Of a stretch of DNA of 64,000 bases, positions 53,494 through 63,200 are shown piece after piece; within the stretch, counting starts at the first letter, position 1, and each line of letters starts with the position of its first letter. A model generated the notes under the pieces. That model was not told the origin of the DNA. It did no database searches and saw only the letters and a list, made by a program, of their open reading frames with translations. The position numbers and the translations under genes are program-made. Source of the DNA: Flavobacterium sp. (GTDB lineage Bacteria > Bacteroidota > Bacteroidia > Flavobacteriales > Flavobacteriaceae); contig JACMLU010000022.1 of the NCBI GenBank assembly GCA_014379405.1, positions 62,001 through 126,000 of the forward strand, in the 5' to 3' direction.

Positions 53494-54261
53494 ATGACAA
53501 TTACCGACACGCACACCCATTTATATTCCAACGAATTTGACGAAGATCGCAATGAAATGATTCAACGCGCCATTGATGCCGGTGTTTCAAGGTTTTTTAT
53601 TCCCGCCATTGATTCTGCTTATACCCAGTCGATGTACGATTTGGAAAAAGCTTATCCCGAAAACATTTTTTTGATGATGGGGTTGCATCCTACGCACGTC
53701 AAAGACAATTATCTCGAAGAACTGCAACACGTGGAAGATGAGTTGGCCAAGAGAAAGTTTGTTGCCATTGGTGAAATTGGCATTGATTTGTATTGGGATA
53801 AAACGCATTTACCACAACAACAAGAGGCTTTCAGAAAGCAAATTCAATTGGCAAAAAACTACAAATTGCCCATCGTGATTCATTGTCGCGAAGCTTTCGA
53901 TGAAATTTTCGATATCTTGGAAGAAGAAAAATCACCTGATTTGTTCGGGATTTTTCACTGCTTTTCTGGGACTTATGAGCAAGCCTTACAAGCCATTTCG
54001 TATAATATGAAACTCGGAATAGGTGGAGTCGTGACTTTCAAAAACGGAAAAATTGACCAGTTTTTGGGCCAAATCGATTTGAAACACATCGTTCTAGAAA
54101 CCGATTCTCCTTATTTGGCGCCCGTTCCTTTTCGAGGAAAACGCAACGAAAGTAGTTATCTATTGAATGTTGTTCGCAAATTGTCTGAAATTTATAATGT
54201 GTCGCAAGAGGAAATAGCATTAGTTACAACTGAAAATTCTAAAGCCATATTTGGGATTTAA
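53494..54261 (+). CDS. tatD: TatD-family metal-dependent hydrolase (DNase)
   Basis: 255 residues, TIM-barrel amidohydrolase. Metal ligands: DTHTHLYS at the N terminus, the Glu in FVAIGEIGIDLYWD, HCREAFDE, HCFSG and ETDSPYLAP. These proteins have 3'-5' DNase activity in studied species; the role in the cell is still debated. The gene and the following acyltransferase have separate promoter-like boxes. Confidence 0.92.
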   Translation: MTITDTHTHLYSNEFDEDRNEMIQRAIDAGVSRFFIPAIDSAYTQSMYDLEKAYPENIFLMMGLHPTHVKDNYLEELQHVEDELAKRKFVAIGEIGIDLYWDKTHLPQQQEAFRKQIQLAKNYKLPIVIHCREAFDEIFDILEEEKSPDLFGIFHCFSGTYEQALQAISYNMKLGIGGVVTFKNGKIDQFLGQIDLKHIVLETDSPYLAPVPFRGKRNESSYLLNVVRKLSEIYNVSQEEIALVTTENSKAIFGI

Positions 54262-54274
54262 TGTAGAATTCGTC

Positions 54275-54282
54275 TATTTTTG
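54275..54282 (+). promoter_or_regulatory. -7 box of the acyltransferase gene
   Basis: TATTTTTG, 40 bases before the start codon; TTTG lies 21 bases upstream (54250-54253), slightly wide of the usual 19. Confidence 0.45.
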
Positions 54283-54322
54283 TTAAAAAATTTGTTCATT
54301 TGTTCTTTTAAAAATATGCTAT

Positions 54323-55459
54323 ATGTCAAAATTTGACGCTATCCGTCCATTTTATGATACCGAAGTAAACGATGCCATTCAAAAGGTGGTTGATCACCCA
54401 ATGATGAAGGCATTGATGAACTTTACTTTTCCAGAACTTGAGGATGAAGTTTGGAAAGAACAACTTCGAAGAACTCATTCTACTAGAGATTTTCAATGTA
54501 ATTTCATTTATAAGTCACTTCAAAAAGTATTGGAAAAAACCTCAGATGGATTGACTACTTCTGGTTTTGAAAAATTGGAATTAAATACTGCCTATATGTT
54601 TATTTCGAATCATCGAGATATTCTTTTGGATACATCCTTGCTCAATGCTTGTTTATTCGAACATAAATTAGTGATGACCGCCTCGGCCATTGGAGACAAT
54701 TTGGTCACCAAATCGTTTCTGAAAGTATTGGCGCGATTAAATCGTAATTTTCTGGTTCAAAGAGGTTTGTCTCCTCGTGAAATGTTGCAAAGTTCCAAAT
54801 TATTATCCGAATATATTGGCAAGTTATTGCAACACGAAAATCGTTCGGTTTGGATAGCACATCGGGAAGGAAGAACTAAAGATGGCAATGATGCCACGAA
54901 TCCAGGCGTTTTGAAAATGCTTGCCATGGGTTCTGATGAAGAAAATTTGATGGATTATTTCCAGAAAATAAAAATAGTTCCTGTCTCAATTTCTTACGAA
55001 TACGATCCTACTGATGCGTTGAAAATGCCTCAACTTTTGGCAGAGGCCAAACAAGAAATTTATATTAAGGAAAAAAATGAGGATTTCATCAATTTGATGA
55101 GTGGTATTATGGGGCAAAAACGTAGAATCCACATTCATGTTGGTGATGTTCTTGATCACGAATTAGTTGATATCAAAGTTCAACACGAAAATTCAAATAA
55201 GCAAATTTTAGCGTTGGCACAAATTATAGATGATTCCATTTTGAGCAACTATAAACTTTGGCCAACTAATTATATTGCTTTTGATATTTTGAATCAAACC
55301 ACTACGTATTCGCATTTGTACACCGAAAATGAAAAGTCGCTTTTTGGCCGAAGATTGGAAAGAAGAATCGATCATTGTAATCCATTGGCACTTCAAAGTT
55401 TCTTGGCAATGTATGCCAATCCCGTTGTCAATAAGTTGAAATACGAAAATGCAGTTTAA
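54323..55459 (+). CDS. 1-acylglycerol-3-phosphate-type acyltransferase
   Basis: 378 residues. The PlsB/PlsC signature appears as NHRDILLD (motif I, NHx4D form), with a downstream WIAHREGRTKDGND that fits motif III (the Glu-Gly). No membrane helix is obvious. The C-terminal ~130 residues are an extra helical part found in the Bacteroidetes form. It probably transfers acyl chains to glycerol phosphate in membrane lipid synthesis. It overlaps the asparaginase start by 11 bases. Confidence 0.82.
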   Translation: MSKFDAIRPFYDTEVNDAIQKVVDHPMMKALMNFTFPELEDEVWKEQLRRTHSTRDFQCNFIYKSLQKVLEKTSDGLTTSGFEKLELNTAYMFISNHRDILLDTSLLNACLFEHKLVMTASAIGDNLVTKSFLKVLARLNRNFLVQRGLSPREMLQSSKLLSEYIGKLLQHENRSVWIAHREGRTKDGNDATNPGVLKMLAMGSDEENLMDYFQKIKIVPVSISYEYDPTDALKMPQLLAEAKQEIYIKEKNEDFINLMSGIMGQKRRIHIHVGDVLDHELVDIKVQHENSNKQILALAQIIDDSILSNYKLWPTNYIAFDILNQTTTYSHLYTENEKSLFGRRLERRIDHCNPLALQSFLAMYANPVVNKLKYENAV

Positions 55460-56477
55460 AGCCAAAATACTTCTAATTTATACCGGCGGAACCATTGGTA
55501 TGAAGAAGGATTTTGAAACAGGAGCTCTCAAGGCTTTCAATTTTAGCAAATTGCTGCAAAGAATACCAGAATTGAAGCAATTGGATTGTGAAATCGAAAC
55601 TATTTCTTTCGAAAATCCAATTGACTCTTCCAATATGAATCCCGATGAATGGTCTAAAATTGCCATAATCCTAGAAGATAATTATTCTATTTTTGATGGA
55701 TTTGTGGTGCTTCACGGCTCCGATACGATGTCGTATTCGGCTTCAGCATTGAGTTTTATGCTGGAGAATTTGTCGAAACCTGTAATTTTTACAGGCTCAC
55801 AATTGCCCATTGGCGATTTAAGAACCGATGCCAAAGAGAATCTTATAACAGCTATTCAAATTGCCTCTTTACAAGAAGACGGAAAACCAGTAATTAGAGA
55901 AGTTTGTCTTTATTTTGAATACAAATTGTATCGAGGCAACCGAACCACAAAAATAAATGCTGAAAACTTTAATGCTTTTGTTTCTCCCAATTATCTCCCT
56001 TTGATTGAATCTGGAGTGAATTTAAAGACATTTCCAGAATTATTTTTGCCTAAAACAAGAGTCAAAAAATTAAGAATTCACAAGGATTTAGAAAACAATG
56101 TTGTCATTATAAAAATGTTTCCGGGAATTAGTGAAACAGTTTTGGTGGCTATTTTTAACATTCCGCAACTCAAAGGAATTGTTTTGGAAACTTATGGAGC
56201 TGGAAATGCACCAACCGAAGAGTGGTTTTTATCACTTTTGAAAAGCGGAATTGCCAGAGGTTTGCAAATTGTAAATGTCACGCAATGTTCGATAGGAAGT
56301 GTAACAATGGGGAAATATGAAACCAGTACTTCATTGAAAGAAATAGGGGTAATTTCCGGAAAAGACATCACTACCGAAGCGGCAATTACCAAATTAATGT
56401 ACTTGTTGGGGCAAAATGTGTCGCCAACTATTTTCAAAACCATTTTCGAAACTTCATTGCGTGGAGAAATTTCATAA
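55449..56477 (+). CDS. ansA: type I L-asparaginase
   Basis: 342 residues, no signal peptide. First catalytic Thr in LLIYTGGTIGMKKD; second in VVLHGSDTMSYSASALSFML; the tetramer-type C-terminal domain is intact. It hydrolyses asparagine to aspartate and ammonia in the cytosol. It starts inside the last codons of the acyltransferase gene and so is co-transcribed with it. Confidence 0.93.
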   Translation: MQFKAKILLIYTGGTIGMKKDFETGALKAFNFSKLLQRIPELKQLDCEIETISFENPIDSSNMNPDEWSKIAIILEDNYSIFDGFVVLHGSDTMSYSASALSFMLENLSKPVIFTGSQLPIGDLRTDAKENLITAIQIASLQEDGKPVIREVCLYFEYKLYRGNRTTKINAENFNAFVSPNYLPLIESGVNLKTFPELFLPKTRVKKLRIHKDLENNVVIIKMFPGISETVLVAIFNIPQLKGIVLETYGAGNAPTEEWFLSLLKSGIARGLQIVNVTQCSIGSVTMGKYETSTSLKEIGVISGKDITTEAAITKLMYLLGQNVSPTIFKTIFETSLRGEIS

Positions 56478-56534
56478 AAATCGAATTTTAATTTTCTTTA
56501 ATCAATTTTTTTCGTGTTCTTTGCAGACCAATTT

Positions 56535-56621
56535 AGAGAGGTGTCCGAGTGGTTGAAGGAGCTAGCCTGGAAAGCTAGTATATGGGTAACTGTATCGAGG
56601 GTTCGAATCCCTTTCTCTCTG
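56535..56621 (+). tRNA. tRNA-Ser (anticodon GGA)
   Basis: 87 bases. Acceptor stem AGAGAGG / TCTCTCT, D arm TGTCCGAGTGGTTGAAGGA, anticodon arm CTAGC-CTGGAAA-GCTAG giving GGA, a long variable arm (TATATGGGTAACTGTATC), T arm GAGGG-TTCGAAT-CCCTT, discriminator G. The long variable arm and the anticodon identify Ser (UCC/UCU codons). CCA is not encoded. Confidence 0.97.
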
Positions 56622-56626
56622 CTTTT

Positions 56627-56668
56627 AAAAACCGTAATAAGCTATAAATTAAGCTATTACGGTTTTTT
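56627..56668 (+). terminator. terminator of tRNA-Ser
   Basis: Stem AAAACCGTAAT... / ...ATTACGGTTTT with a small internal bulge and eight T. The next 333 bases (56671-57001) are AT-rich and hold no gene, integrase remnant or copy of the tRNA 3' end that I can find. Confidence 0.8.
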
Positions 56669-57001
56669 TTGTTTTACTAATTAACTCAATCGTCTCAATA
56701 TTGCCTCAAGCAAATAAAATAATTGCGCCATCAGCTAGAATAAGACTTAAATCATATTTCTCGAAATACAGCATCTACGGATTTAAATAGTATTATTTGG
56801 AGCCACAAAGATTTTTTAAGTTCTTTAAAATCAAATCTAGGTTCACAATCTTATTCCTTCCTTTTATCTTTATTATTTTCAAAATTTTATTTTGAATTGC
56901 TTTTCTATTACATTTTTATAACGATTTTCAAATAATAATATTAAATATAGATTAAAAGTATTTTAAAATAACATTTCATTTAAATTATATATAATTTTAA
57001 A

Positions 57002-57009
57002 TATTTTTG
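57002..57009 (+). promoter_or_regulatory. -7 box of the hybrid two-component gene
   Basis: TATTTTTG, 36 bases before the start codon; TTTA lies 19 bases upstream. Confidence 0.45.
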
Positions 57010-57045
57010 TTGTAACTTATACAATAAACTAATTAATAAAAATAA

Positions 57046-59772
57046 ATGCTAAGAAAACTTAGTTACATAATTCTTATTAGCTATACTTTGCTGTTAAACT
57101 CCTGTAAATTGGAGAATGAGAATAAAGCTGAGATATCTATAGGATTTTCACAAAGTATAGATTATGATATTTGGAGAAAATCAATGGATCATGCCATGGA
57201 GGTAGAAGCCTCGCTTCATCCAGAGGTTAAGCTGACCATTTACAATGCGAATCGTCAAGCAAAAAAACAAATTCATGATATTGAAAAGTTTATAGCTGAT
57301 AAAGTAGATGTCATTATTGTTTCTCCTTTTGAATCAGATTCTATAATTCCTGTTATTGAAAAAGCAAATGCAATAGGGATTCCAGTAATTATAGTCGACA
57401 GAAAAGTAAACACTTCAAATTATACGGCATATTTAGGTGCAGATAATGTTGAAGTAGGACGAATTGCCGGGCGACATATTGTTTCATTGTCTAAAGGAAA
57501 TGCAAATGTAATCGAAATCAAAGGAGCTTCTTATACATCACCTGGTCTAGAAAGGACTATGGGATTTAACCAAATTGTAAATCAATATCCTAATATTAAA
57601 GTAATTAGTATAGATGCTCGAAAAGATGAATTGCCCAAGGAAGTGTTTGTGAAAATTTTGAAAAACACTCCCGAAATCAATTATGTATATGCTTATAATG
57701 ATGTAATTGCGTATCAGGCATGGAAAACGGCCAAGGGTGAAAATGCAAAAAATAAAATAAAAATTATAGGAGTTGATGGAGTCAACGGGCCAAATGGAGG
57801 AATCCAGCTTGTTAAAGACAGGGTTTTAGAAGCCACTGTTTTATACCCAACCGGCGGAAGCGAAGCCATCAAGTTGGCATTGAAAATAGCCAACAAAGAG
57901 ATTGTCCCTAAAAACAACAAACTCAATACCACATTAATTGACTCGCTTAATGCGGATATTATGAGTAATCAATTTGACAAAATAACAATTCAACAATCTG
58001 ACATTGAACAACAACAAAGCGTTATAAAGAACCAAGAAGAGAAATACTCCAGCCAGAGTAATCTTTTAAAGCTTTTGTTTTCTTTATTTATTTTGACATT
58101 AGGCTTGGCTATCTTTAGTATTTATTCCCGAATAACAATAAGTCGTAAAAAGAAAGAATTAGAAGAGACAAACAAAAAAATAAAGAGTCAAAGAAATGAA
58201 ATTAAAAAATTTTCCGAAGAACTGAAGAGAAGCAATGAGGCAAGATTAAATTTTTTTATGGGTTTGTCCCACGAATTCAAAACACCTTTGACTCTAATTT
58301 TAAGTTCTGTCGAATCTTTAGGTAGTGAGCTTAAAAATAAAGGAATTTCAGTTAATAAAGAAATTAGCCTGATGTATAATAATTCCAGAAGATTACTCCG
58401 CTTAATAAATCAATTGCTTGATTATAGAAAATCCGAAGATAAAAAGTTTGTGTTAAGGGCTTCAAAAACTAATCTTTTAGATTTTTCTAAGAGTATAGTT
58501 GCAGATTTTGAAAGAGAAGCCAAAAAAAGAAATATTGATTTTACATTAACCACAAATAATCCCGAACTTGAGATTTATCTTGATCTCAATCTAATGGATA
58601 AGGTTTATTTTAATTTATTGTCAAATGCCTTTAAATTTACTCCTGAAAAAGGTAAAATTTCGATTTCGATTAAAGAAGATAAACCCAATAAAACGGTTAA
58701 AATTTACTTTAAAGATTCAGGTATTGGAATTCCGGAGAATGAATTAAAAGAAGTTTTTAATGCTTTTTATCAAGGTTCTAATAATTTCAGAAACGGATCA
58801 GGTATTGGACTTCAACTTTCAAAAAGTTTTATAGAATTGCATAAAGGAAATATTGAAATTCATTCTAAAAACGGAGCCGAATTTATAATTACACTTCCAG
58901 TAGGGAAAGAACATCTAGAGGAAAAAGAAATTATAAAAGAGGCTGTTCTAGGGTATGATCATCATTCGGATTATTTAGATTCAGATGATATTCAAAATGT
59001 TGAACTGAATAATTCAGAAGATAAATATTCTGTTCTATACATAGAGGATAATGAAGAATTATTGAATTTTATTTCCCACAAGCTATCAACAGAATACTCC
59101 ATCTATACTTCTGACGGAACCGATGCTATTAATCGTGCATTAGAATTAATTCCAGATGTTATTATATGTGATTTGAATTTACCTGATAAAAATGGTTTTG
59201 AAATATGTGAGATACTTAAAAAAGATTTAAGGACATCCCATATTCCTGTAATTATATTAACTGCTTCTGATGATCCAGAATCATATACGAAAGCACTAGG
59301 AAGTGGAGCAGATATATTTCTATCGAAACCTTTCAATTTAAAATCATTGTCACAATCCATAAAGAGTTTACTTTTTAACAGAGAGAAGGTACGCTTTTAT
59401 TATTCAAATAATATTGAAAATATTGTCAACAATGAGGAAGTTAATTTTGGCATTTCCGAACAGGATTTTCTTAGAAAATTAAATGAATTGATAGAAACAA
59501 ATATTGATAAATCTTTATATACTGTCGAAGATTTAGCAAAAGACTTAAATATATCACGAGTACAATTGTATCGCAAAGTAAAAGCGATATTGGGGATTAG
59601 TGTTAGCGATCATATCAATAATATTCGATTAGAGAAGTCTAAAGAACTTCTTTTGAATTCTAATCAAAATATTTCGGAAATAGCTTATTCTGTTGGATTT
59701 TCTTCACCTAATTATTTTTCTACGAGTTTTAAAAACAAATATGGCGTGACTCCTAAAGAGTTTAAAAAATAA
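57046..59772 (+). CDS. hybrid two-component sensor/regulator with sugar-binding domain
   Basis: 908 residues. N-terminal anchor (LLLNSC), a LacI/RbsB-type periplasmic binding domain (about 25-310: ISIGFSQSIDYDIWRKSMDHAMEVEA; DVIIVSPFESDSIIPVIEKA), a membrane helix (about 342-362), a histidine kinase (His409 in GLSHEFKTPLTLIL; N box LLSNAFKFTPEKG; GIGIPENEL; GSGIGLQLS), a receiver (Asp709 in VIICDLNLPDKNG) and an AraC HTH (about 805-905). In Bacteroides thetaiotaomicron the regulator BT1754 has this layout and binds fructose. The adjacent GH32 gene supports fructose or fructan as signal here. Confidence 0.92.
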   Translation: MLRKLSYIILISYTLLLNSCKLENENKAEISIGFSQSIDYDIWRKSMDHAMEVEASLHPEVKLTIYNANRQAKKQIHDIEKFIADKVDVIIVSPFESDSIIPVIEKANAIGIPVIIVDRKVNTSNYTAYLGADNVEVGRIAGRHIVSLSKGNANVIEIKGASYTSPGLERTMGFNQIVNQYPNIKVISIDARKDELPKEVFVKILKNTPEINYVYAYNDVIAYQAWKTAKGENAKNKIKIIGVDGVNGPNGGIQLVKDRVLEATVLYPTGGSEAIKLALKIANKEIVPKNNKLNTTLIDSLNADIMSNQFDKITIQQSDIEQQQSVIKNQEEKYSSQSNLLKLLFSLFILTLGLAIFSIYSRITISRKKKELEETNKKIKSQRNEIKKFSEELKRSNEARLNFFMGLSHEFKTPLTLILSSVESLGSELKNKGISVNKEISLMYNNSRRLLRLINQLLDYRKSEDKKFVLRASKTNLLDFSKSIVADFEREAKKRNIDFTLTTNNPELEIYLDLNLMDKVYFNLLSNAFKFTPEKGKISISIKEDKPNKTVKIYFKDSGIGIPENELKEVFNAFYQGSNNFRNGSGIGLQLSKSFIELHKGNIEIHSKNGAEFIITLPVGKEHLEEKEIIKEAVLGYDHHSDYLDSDDIQNVELNNSEDKYSVLYIEDNEELLNFISHKLSTEYSIYTSDGTDAINRALELIPDVIICDLNLPDKNGFEICEILKKDLRTSHIPVIILTASDDPESYTKALGSGADIFLSKPFNLKSLSQSIKSLLFNREKVRFYYSNNIENIVNNEEVNFGISEQDFLRKLNELIETNIDKSLYTVEDLAKDLNISRVQLYRKVKAILGISVSDHINNIRLEKSKELLLNSNQNISEIAYSVGFSSPNYFSTSFKNKYGVTPKEFKK

Positions 59773-59886
59773 TTCGAATTGTTTTTAGTAAACAATCTGT
59801 GCTAGATTTGCAGTGGTCATTTACTCTAGTTTTGTTCCTGTATTGGAGCCCTTTTAGTTCATTAGATGTATGTTTTTCATCTTTCT

Positions 59887-59922
59887 AAACCATCAAAATA
59901 TACTTTTGGTGGTTTTTTTGTA
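59887..59922 (+). terminator. terminator of the hybrid two-component gene
   Basis: AAACCATCAAAA / TTTTGGTGGTTT stem with a 5-base loop and a T run. Confidence 0.75.
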
Positions 59923-60062
59923 TCTGCTCATTGACTCCAATTTATAAAATATTATTCTTTACTTTTAAGGGTGAATTTTCATATTCCTTTAAAAAGAGGA
60001 TAAAAAAACTAAATATGTGAATTTTAAAAGTATTCTATTCTTTAATTTAATACTAAATCCTC

Positions 60063-60113
60063 GTAACATCATTGTACTTTTTGTAACATAACTGTAACTA
60101 CAACCTTGTAGTT
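60063..60113 (+). promoter_or_regulatory. candidate operator of the fructan operon
   Basis: Three GTAAC words at 60063, 60083 and 60094 (GTAACAT, GTAACAT, GTAACT), the last running into a palindrome AACTACAA-CC-TTGTAGTT (60096-60113). It lies about 155 bases before the transporter gene, where a hybrid two-component AraC-type regulator would act. The rest of the gap 59923-60265 shows no gene. Confidence 0.45.
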
Positions 60114-60265
60114 GATTTTTAATTTAATGCTAAGTCTATTGATTTATATGGCTTTAGGTGTTTTTTGCTTGACTTTTTATAGTAGTATATTAAATTGTAA
60201 CATTCTTAAAATACAATCTTCCTTTTTACATATAAATTAGCAATTCAATAATTAAATTTCACATA

Positions 60266-61585
60266 ATGAAAAAAATAGTGGTTTGGGCTATGATAGCCTC
60301 ATTAGCAGGTTTCCTTTTTGGTTTTGACACGGTTGTTATTTCTGGAGCAGATAAAAAGCTTCAAGTTCTTTGGAATTCATCGGATGCATTTCACGGGACA
60401 GTTGTTATGGGAATGGCATTGTGGGGCACAGTAATTGGAGCAATATTTGGTGGAATTCCAACTAATAAAATAGGAAGAAAGAATACCTTATTGTGGATTG
60501 GAATTTTATTTTTCTTTTCGGCACTTGGTTCTGCATTTGCCAACGACCCCTATGTATTTGCTGCTTTTAGATTTATAGGTGGTTTAGGCGTTGGAGCATC
60601 TACAATTGCTGCGCCTGCATATATCTCAGAAATTGCTCCTGCAAAAGATAGAGGAAGACTCGTTGCTTTTTATCAATTTAATATTGTTTTAGGAATACTA
60701 ATGGCTTTTCTGTCTAATTATCTTTTAAATGATGTGGGTGAAAATTCCTGGAGATGGATGATGGGAGTACAAGCAATTCCATCTGTAATTTATGTTTTAT
60801 TAATTATTACTATTCCTAAAAGTCCAAGATGGTTATTGTCAAAATCCAGAAATGAGGAAGCTAGAAAAGTTTTACAAATAATGGGGCAAGAAGCCGATTA
60901 TGAAAACATGAAGAAAGAAATAGAAATTGACAATAACGATGCATCGCTTGCAAATGACACTATATTTTTAAAAAAATACAGAACACCATTACTATTGGCA
61001 TTTTTAATGGCATTTTTTAATCAATTATCTGGGATTAACGCTTTTTTATATTATTCCAGTAGGATATTTCAAGAAGCAGGTCTTGGCGAAAGTACTGCCT
61101 TACTTAGTAGTATTGGGATTGGTGTGGTGAATTTAATTTTTACGCTATTGGGAGTCTTCTTAATTGACAAATTAGGACGTAAACTATTAATGTACATTGG
61201 TTCGGTTGGTTATATAATATCTCTTTCACTTGTAGCAATGGCATTCTTTTTTCAATGGGAAGGAATTGCTGTTCCCGTTTTCTTATTTCTATTTATTGCT
61301 GCACATGCAATAGGTCAAGGTGCTGTAATTTGGGTTTTTATATCAGAAATTTTTCCAAATCATCTAAGAGCATCAGGTCAATCATTTGGAAGTACGACTC
61401 ATTGGGTTTTAGCAGCTATTATTCCATCATTAATACCCTATTTATTTTCTACGGTTGGACCTGGAGTAGTATTTATGTTTTTTGCAGTGATGATGGTTTT
61501 TCAACTCTTGTTTGTTCGATTTATGATGCCAGAAACAAAAGGAATTTCACTAGAGGAATTAAGTAAAAATTTAATAAAAGAGTAA
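60266..61585 (+). CDS. sugar-porter MFS transporter (probable fructose:H+ symporter)
   Basis: 439 residues, 12 membrane helices. Sugar-porter signatures: GFLFGFDTVVISGA, NKIGRKNTLLW, FRFIGGLGVGASTIAAPAYISEIAPAKDRGRL, PKSPRWLLSKSRNEEA, and the C-terminal PETKGISLEEL. It imports a monosaccharide across the inner membrane; fructose is inferred from the GH32 gene that starts five bases later. Confidence 0.92.
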   Translation: MKKIVVWAMIASLAGFLFGFDTVVISGADKKLQVLWNSSDAFHGTVVMGMALWGTVIGAIFGGIPTNKIGRKNTLLWIGILFFFSALGSAFANDPYVFAAFRFIGGLGVGASTIAAPAYISEIAPAKDRGRLVAFYQFNIVLGILMAFLSNYLLNDVGENSWRWMMGVQAIPSVIYVLLIITIPKSPRWLLSKSRNEEARKVLQIMGQEADYENMKKEIEIDNNDASLANDTIFLKKYRTPLLLAFLMAFFNQLSGINAFLYYSSRIFQEAGLGESTALLSSIGIGVVNLIFTLLGVFLIDKLGRKLLMYIGSVGYIISLSLVAMAFFFQWEGIAVPVFLFLFIAAHAIGQGAVIWVFISEIFPNHLRASGQSFGSTTHWVLAAIIPSLIPYLFSTVGPGVVFMFFAVMMVFQLLFVRFMMPETKGISLEELSKNLIKE

Positions 61586-61589
61586 AATT

Positions 61590-63188
61590 ATGAACAAGAT
61601 AAAAATTATTAAATATGTTGGTATGTTAAGTTGCATACTGATTCTTTCAGGGATATTTGGTTGTAAAGAGGTTTCTGCTTCAGATAAAAAATCGTATACA
61701 GAAGAAGAATTGTACCGACCTAATTTTCATTTCACACCGAAAAAAGGATGGATGAATGATCCAAACGGGATGTTTTACTATAATGGATATTACCACCTTT
61801 TTTATCAATATTATCCAGATTCAAATGTTTGGGGACCGATGCATTGGGGACACGCTATCAGTACGGATCTTATAACCTGGACAGAGAAACCCATTGCGCT
61901 TTATCCAGATGAAAAAGGCTATATTTTTTCAGGAAGTGCTGTTGTGGATGTAAAAAACTCTTCGGGATTTGGGAGCTTAGAAAGCCCACCCATGGTAGCT
62001 ATGTTTACTTATCATGACATGAAAAAAGAAAAAGCAGGAGAGACTAATTATCAATCTCAAGGCATCGCTTATTCACTGGATGAAGGCCTAACTTGGAAAA
62101 AATATGAAGCTAATCCAATTATTAAAAATCCAAATCTAAAAGATTTCCGGGATCCAAAAATGACTTGGGATGCCATACACCAGCAATGGTTAGTTGTTTT
62201 GGCGGCAGGCGACCAAACGATGCTTTATAGTTCAAAAAACTTAAAAGATTGGCAATTGCTTTCTGATTTTGGAAAAGGTATAGGTGCTCACGGAGGCGTT
62301 TGGGAATGTCCAGATTTTTTCCCAATCCCTGTTGATGGTTCCGATGAATACAAATGGGTACTTCTATTGAGTATTAATCCGGGAGGACCAAATGGCGGTT
62401 CAGCCACACAATATTTTGTTGGTGATTTTGATGGAAAAACTTTTACGCTGGACAAAACCTTTTCTCAGGACATAAAAGATCAAAAGGCGCTCTACATAGA
62501 TTATGGAAGAGATAATTATGCAGGTGTTACCTGGGCCAACATCTCGGAAGTAGATGGAAGAAAATTATTTATCGGATGGATGTCGAATTGGCAATATGCT
62601 CAAAAAGTCCCTACTGAAAAATGGAGAAGCAGTATGACTATCCCAAGAGAATTATCACTTATAAAACAAGACGGTCATTATCGTGTCTCTTTTCAACCAG
62701 TGCGAGAATTACAAAATTATATTGCTAAAACTATAAAAAAAGAAACCCTTAAAATAGATAAGGAAACGGTAATCACTGATCAATCTTTGGTGGATTTATC
62801 AAAAGTAGAAATCCGTTTTACGTTAAAGGGCTTAAAAAAGGATGTTTATACTTTTTCTCTTTCCAATAAAAGTAATAATTCTATACGATTTGGCATCAAT
62901 ACTAAAGACAAATACTTTTTTATTGACAGAAAAAAATCGGGGGATCTATCCTTTTCAGATGTTTTTGCGAATACAATTTCAAAAGCTCCATTTACGGAAG
63001 ATTTCAATACAATGGAAGTCAGGATTATAGTTGATAAAACCTCCATCGAAGTGTTTTACAATAATGGAAAAACAGTAATGACCGAAATATTTTTTCCAGA
63101 AAAACCTATGGAAACATTCTCGGTATCTAAAGCAAATTTCAATTTCTCCATTGAAAAATTAACAATTAACCAATTAAATTTTAACTAA
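61590..63188 (+). CDS. GH32 fructanase lipoprotein (levanase/inulinase type)
   Basis: 532 residues. Lipobox LILSGIFGC (Cys at 25), so it is anchored to a membrane surface. Five-bladed propeller with the nucleophile Asp57 in GWMNDPNG, the RDP motif (DFRDPKM) near 185 and the acid/base Glu near 239 in WECPDF; a C-terminal beta-sandwich follows (about 385-532). All catalytic residues are present. It splits fructose from levan, inulin or sucrose; the link type cannot be told by eye. Confidence 0.94.
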   Translation: MNKIKIIKYVGMLSCILILSGIFGCKEVSASDKKSYTEEELYRPNFHFTPKKGWMNDPNGMFYYNGYYHLFYQYYPDSNVWGPMHWGHAISTDLITWTEKPIALYPDEKGYIFSGSAVVDVKNSSGFGSLESPPMVAMFTYHDMKKEKAGETNYQSQGIAYSLDEGLTWKKYEANPIIKNPNLKDFRDPKMTWDAIHQQWLVVLAAGDQTMLYSSKNLKDWQLLSDFGKGIGAHGGVWECPDFFPIPVDGSDEYKWVLLLSINPGGPNGGSATQYFVGDFDGKTFTLDKTFSQDIKDQKALYIDYGRDNYAGVTWANISEVDGRKLFIGWMSNWQYAQKVPTEKWRSSMTIPRELSLIKQDGHYRVSFQPVRELQNYIAKTIKKETLKIDKETVITDQSLVDLSKVEIRFTLKGLKKDVYTFSLSNKSNNSIRFGINTKDKYFFIDRKKSGDLSFSDVFANTISKAPFTEDFNTMEVRIIVDKTSIEVFYNNGKTVMTEIFFPEKPMETFSVSKANFNFSIEKLTINQLNFN

Positions 63189-63200
63189 ACTATCTAAATT

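Noticed and set aside
56535..57045. tRNA-Ser as an integration site for a genomic island
   Set aside because: No second copy of the tRNA 3' end and no integrase in the following sequence; the next genes are an ordinary sugar-utilisation locus.
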